This document shows positions 61,101-64,000 of a stretch of DNA of 64,000 nucleotides, in pieces. Origin of the DNA: Cymbomonas tetramitiformis (taxonomy: Eukaryota > Chlorophyta > Pyramimonadophyceae > Pyramimonadales > Pyramimonadaceae). Each line of letters begins with the position of its first letter. Position 1 is the stretch's first letter. Location: the NCBI GenBank assembly GCA_001247695.2, contig LGRX02027045.1, positions 1 through 64,000 of the forward strand, read 5' to 3'. A model generated the notes under the pieces. It made no database searches. It was not told where the DNA came from and saw only the letters and a program-made list of their open reading frames with translations. Made by a program: the position numbers and the translations under genes.

Positions 61101-61657
61101 GGTTTCATATCATTTTGGCACATAAGACACAAATGCTTCATTGAGGAATAAAGACTCTTTGAAAGCTCATTCGAAAATGTTTAGAAATTTGTTGCCTCCG
61201 GTCCATTAGGCCACGAAGTCTTGGGAAAAGCCATGGCGGAACTCGAACCCGCAATCTGCAGCTGGTTTCCAAACGCAGTTCATCCTCATTCTGGAAAGTG
61301 ACAGAAATTTTATAGTCATCAACTAGTCACAATTCTATCGGATTGAAATGACACATTCATCATTCATACTTCTTTACCATAACAACTCTGAATAGTGTTT
61401 GCCCAAAAATAAAATGGGTACCATTGAGATAAGTGAGCATCTACTGAAGAAGATACATATTTCACTAGGCAATGCCATGTTCTAATCATAATGAAATGAC
61501 ATGTCAGCCATCTATCAACTACGAAAATACAACTCGTAGTAAGTTGTTGTCATTACAGACACTTCTTAATTGACTCTCCATTAGCTTCGATACCAAAGTT
61601 AACTTCGGTACCATCACTGATTCCGTTTTTCATTATGACAATCATTATCCAGAAGCT
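58153..61657. other. AT-rich DNA without genes, second part
   Basis: No gene recognised. It holds an AGCTATAAGCTAT tandem near 58190-58235, (TA)n near 58570-58590, a recurring ACACTTCCT...GGGAAGA motif at about 58255 and 59684, GGGCTGC units at 59534-59594, and an isolated tRNA-like T arm near 61236-61252. Open frames are short and lack motifs. Confidence 0.6.
59534..59594. repeat. GGGCTGC repeat unit pair around GCACCTTTGGTGC
   Basis: GGGCTGCATCCC-AAAGACTGC, then the palindrome GCACCTTTGGTGC, then GGGCTGCAACCC-GAGAACTGC. The same arrangement recurs at 63225-63286. Confidence 0.75.
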
Positions 61658-61762
61658 TTGTCTAAGTTGGGCACACTATTGTCTAAGTTGGGCACAGCAT
61701 TGTCTAAGTTGGGCACACCATTGTCTAAGTTGGGCACACCATTGTCTAAGTTGGGCACACTA
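61658..61762. repeat. 21-bp tandem repeat, five copies
   Basis: Unit TTGTCTAAGTTGGGCACAC plus two variable bases, five times without gaps. Because the unit length is a multiple of three it gives an open frame with a 7-residue repeat, which I take as chance. Confidence 0.95.
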
Positions 61763-64000
61763 TAGTGACCCTAAACTGACAAAGTATGTGGGCTGCAACC
61801 CAAAAACTGCATATTGACATTGGACATTTGACATCATCTGGCATTTGCCACATTCAAAAACGTCAGGCATATTGCCGGTATGACGTAGAGACATCGGTGT
61901 TCATATTGACATTGTTACCTCGAAAGCATTCGATAAGTAATCTCAGTCTGATTACTGAGACCATTTTCACATGACATAATGATTGAATAGCATTCTCCAT
62001 CACCATCTGATTGGTTTGATGCACCTCTTTTTAAAAAGGGGGAGGAAGGAGTATAGATTCATTCATTCTTCATACAGCTGCTTGTCACATATTGATTTAC
62101 ATCATTGTAATTTTGCTTGGAAGATTAAAAATCTTATCAAAAGTTCCAGCATTCGTATATAGCAGCCATAAAGTTGATGACACGGTACATCATGCCGACT
62201 GAAGACATCAAATGAAGTCTTATTTGACTTACTGACACATGAAGCTCATTATGAAGAAATCATAGATGCATATTTCTCCGGCTCTATCATATTATATGAA
62301 GGGCACTGATATAGGAGAACGATGGTTTTTCAAATGTGAATAAGCTATATTGAATAAGCTATATTGTAAGCTTACGACCATCACTTGACGTCAACAACCT
62401 GAGATGCTGATTGTCGAAATTCAAGAGTTAAAGGACTCGTTGAATCAGCCTTGATAACATGTGTTTTGATTGATGAATTGTTGATCCATAGTTTCTCCCC
62501 AAATCTAGAAAAGCTGGCACACAAGTTGTTGCCAATGTCTTAAGAAAAGCATCTGAGCAAAGGATTGCCAGTTGTGCCATCAGGCATCGAATAAACAGCA
62601 AAGCCGAGTGAGTAAATCCGCCACTCTAGCTATTTGCCCGTCATTCCTTCCAGGTTCATGACAAGAGACAATTCATCAAAGTCGTACACCAATGCATAAG
62701 TCGCATGCATGGTTGCACAGTTTGTATCCGAATGGTTAAGCATCTTGACAGTAACTCTGGCCAACCAAAAGCCTTCCTGTCTTCGGATATCTTGAGCATT
62801 CTCATTTCCAGTTCCATTATGGACTAGGAAGCATCATGACTGTGCTTCGCCAGGACGCTAATCCTCAAAGCCGCACACTTGAGGCGAGCCTTATGAGACA
62901 GTGACCTTTGGCTTGTGGGGCGTCAACCCCTTATCAAATCCTGAACACTTGTTGACACCTGGATATTTAACATGATGCAACTTAAGTGGGATTATAAGTT
63001 CCACATAATCATATTGTCTACGTATGCTGAAGGCATAACTGCTGTATATGGTTACAATAGGTCGCAGCTTCTATAACATTGTGGCTTCTAAGTCAAAAGC
63101 TGATAGCCGATGACTTTTGCCAATAATTGCCGACCAAATAATAATCAGGCCGTGGAAACATGTACCCAAGAGGTTTTCGTCCATCGGTCACATATATATA
63201 TCAGGGCTGCATCCCAAGAACTGCAGGGCTGCATCCCAAAGACTGCGATGCACCTTCGGTGCAATGGGCTGCAACCCGAGAACTGCAGGGTTATATCCCT
63301 AACATTTTTTACCCTGCATCAAATTGATATGACAGGAGCAGGAATTGATCCTTCCTTGCTAAGGTGTAGTGAGCCTTGTATAAATCATACCCTTACACAG
63401 ATACGCATATGCGGGTACCAATATCTGTGAAAAACTGCTATGCTACCTTTGCCAGCCGTGCTTTGTCATCGGACTCTTGGCCAATCATCCGCAGCTACCG
63501 GAGATTGAGGTAGACGGAGTTGTGATCCTGAGTTGTGCTTGACAAACATAACTAAACAAATTTCACATTAGTACGTGGCGAATCCATTCTCACTCATCGC
63601 GATAGATGTTCGTCAAAGCGCGCGTTCCGGACCGAAAAAAAAAAAGGAGTTTGGCAGGCGGGTGAGGATTTAAAGTGGACTTATAAAGACCCTCCGATAT
63701 CTCGTAAGCAAGGCCTCCTCCGCTGCATTAAAAAGAAGCAATTTCGAAATATTCGGAAGGGGCTCTCCATAGTATTCCTGTGAACTTCGGGGGAGTAAGC
63801 TCTCTGAAGGGAGGAAGAGGTGGATGCATTATAGCCGAGAATCGTTCGTTAAATCGTCGATCATCGAGTGTCGACGGCAAGCGCAAATATCTATCCGTAA
63901 CGTAAAACTCGGAAGATACCTTGAAACGTCACTCTGAAATACGATACGCAATTCATGGGGGCTACATCCTAAGAACTGTAGGGCTAAAATGCCTAAGGTG
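61763..64000. other. AT-rich DNA without genes, third part
   Basis: No gene recognised. It includes GGGCTGC units at 61790, 63204-63300 and 63957, and purine-rich GGGAGGAAG motifs near 62035 and 63818. Confidence 0.6.
63204..63300. repeat. GGGCTGC repeat array, three to four units
   Basis: Three units GGGCTGCA[T/A]CCC...ACTGC, the palindrome GCACCTTCGGTGC between the second and third, and a diverged fourth unit (GGGTTATATCCC). It contains the same block as 59534-59594. Confidence 0.8.

Noticed and set aside
61195..61290. tRNA-like sequence: T arm GCGGGTTCGAGTTCCGC and, downstream on the minus strand, a TGGCCTAATGG A-box
   Set aside because: Neither normal nor permuted order gives matching acceptor arms (CATGGCT has no partner; GACTTCG has none either), and the anticodon stem needs a 13-base loop. 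I take it as a tRNA-derived fragment or chance.
61635..61817. Open frame with a LSWAH-type 7-residue repeat
   Set aside because: It is a by-product of the 21-bp tandem repeat, whose length is a multiple of three.

Overview
The window is nuclear DNA of a eukaryote, most likely a green-lineage alga. It holds one intron-bearing host gene for a plastid-type uroporphyrinogen-III C-methyltransferase (UPM1), two tRNA genes, and a dense set of LTR retrotransposons, several nested in each other. One tRNA gene is circularly permuted, a gene form known from the red alga Cyanidioschyzon, some small prasinophyte green algae and nucleomorphs. Large retroelements with captured DNA methyltransferases also point to an alga. 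I cannot name the species.

Layout. 1-10,162: 3' part of a plus-strand Ty3/gypsy element (A). Its 2,347-aa polyprotein joins RT, RNase H, a C5 DNA methyltransferase, integrase, a PHD finger and a second methyltransferase-like domain. 10,722-13,240: Ty1/copia-like gag-only remnant (W), split by an 874-bp TIR transposon. 13,608-27,819: three nested copia-type elements. Z (minus, gag-only) contains X (plus, gag-only), and X carries Y (plus, gag-pol) inside its 3' LTR; each has paired LTRs and a perfect 5-bp target duplication. Y encodes an NPPF methyltransferase-like domain between protease and integrase. 28,193-33,365: host segment with tRNA-iMet, the permuted tRNA-Ala and UPM1. 33,366-39,237: non-coding DNA with foldbacks, a 64-bp minisatellite and a possible hAT/BED fragment. 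39,238-54,608: small copia-type element V, cut by a complete 14.6-kb minus-strand Ty3/gypsy chromovirus (B). B has 428-bp LTRs that look identical by eye, a CCGTG target duplication, a Dam-like adenine methyltransferase, a chromodomain-like segment and a C5-type methyltransferase. 54,609-64,000: AT-rich DNA without recognisable genes, with several short repeat families.

Common theme. All three pol-bearing retroelements (A, Y, B), from two superfamilies, carry DNA methyltransferase-like domains of different types, and A and B also carry a chromatin-reader-like domain. The copia-type elements share TGCTG LTR starts and a hairpin directly before the 3' LTR. Y and V, and more weakly Z, have primer sites resembling the complement of the initiator-tRNA anticodon arm; that tRNA gene lies in this window. 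Small gag-only elements (W, X, Z, V) probably depend on Y-like partners.
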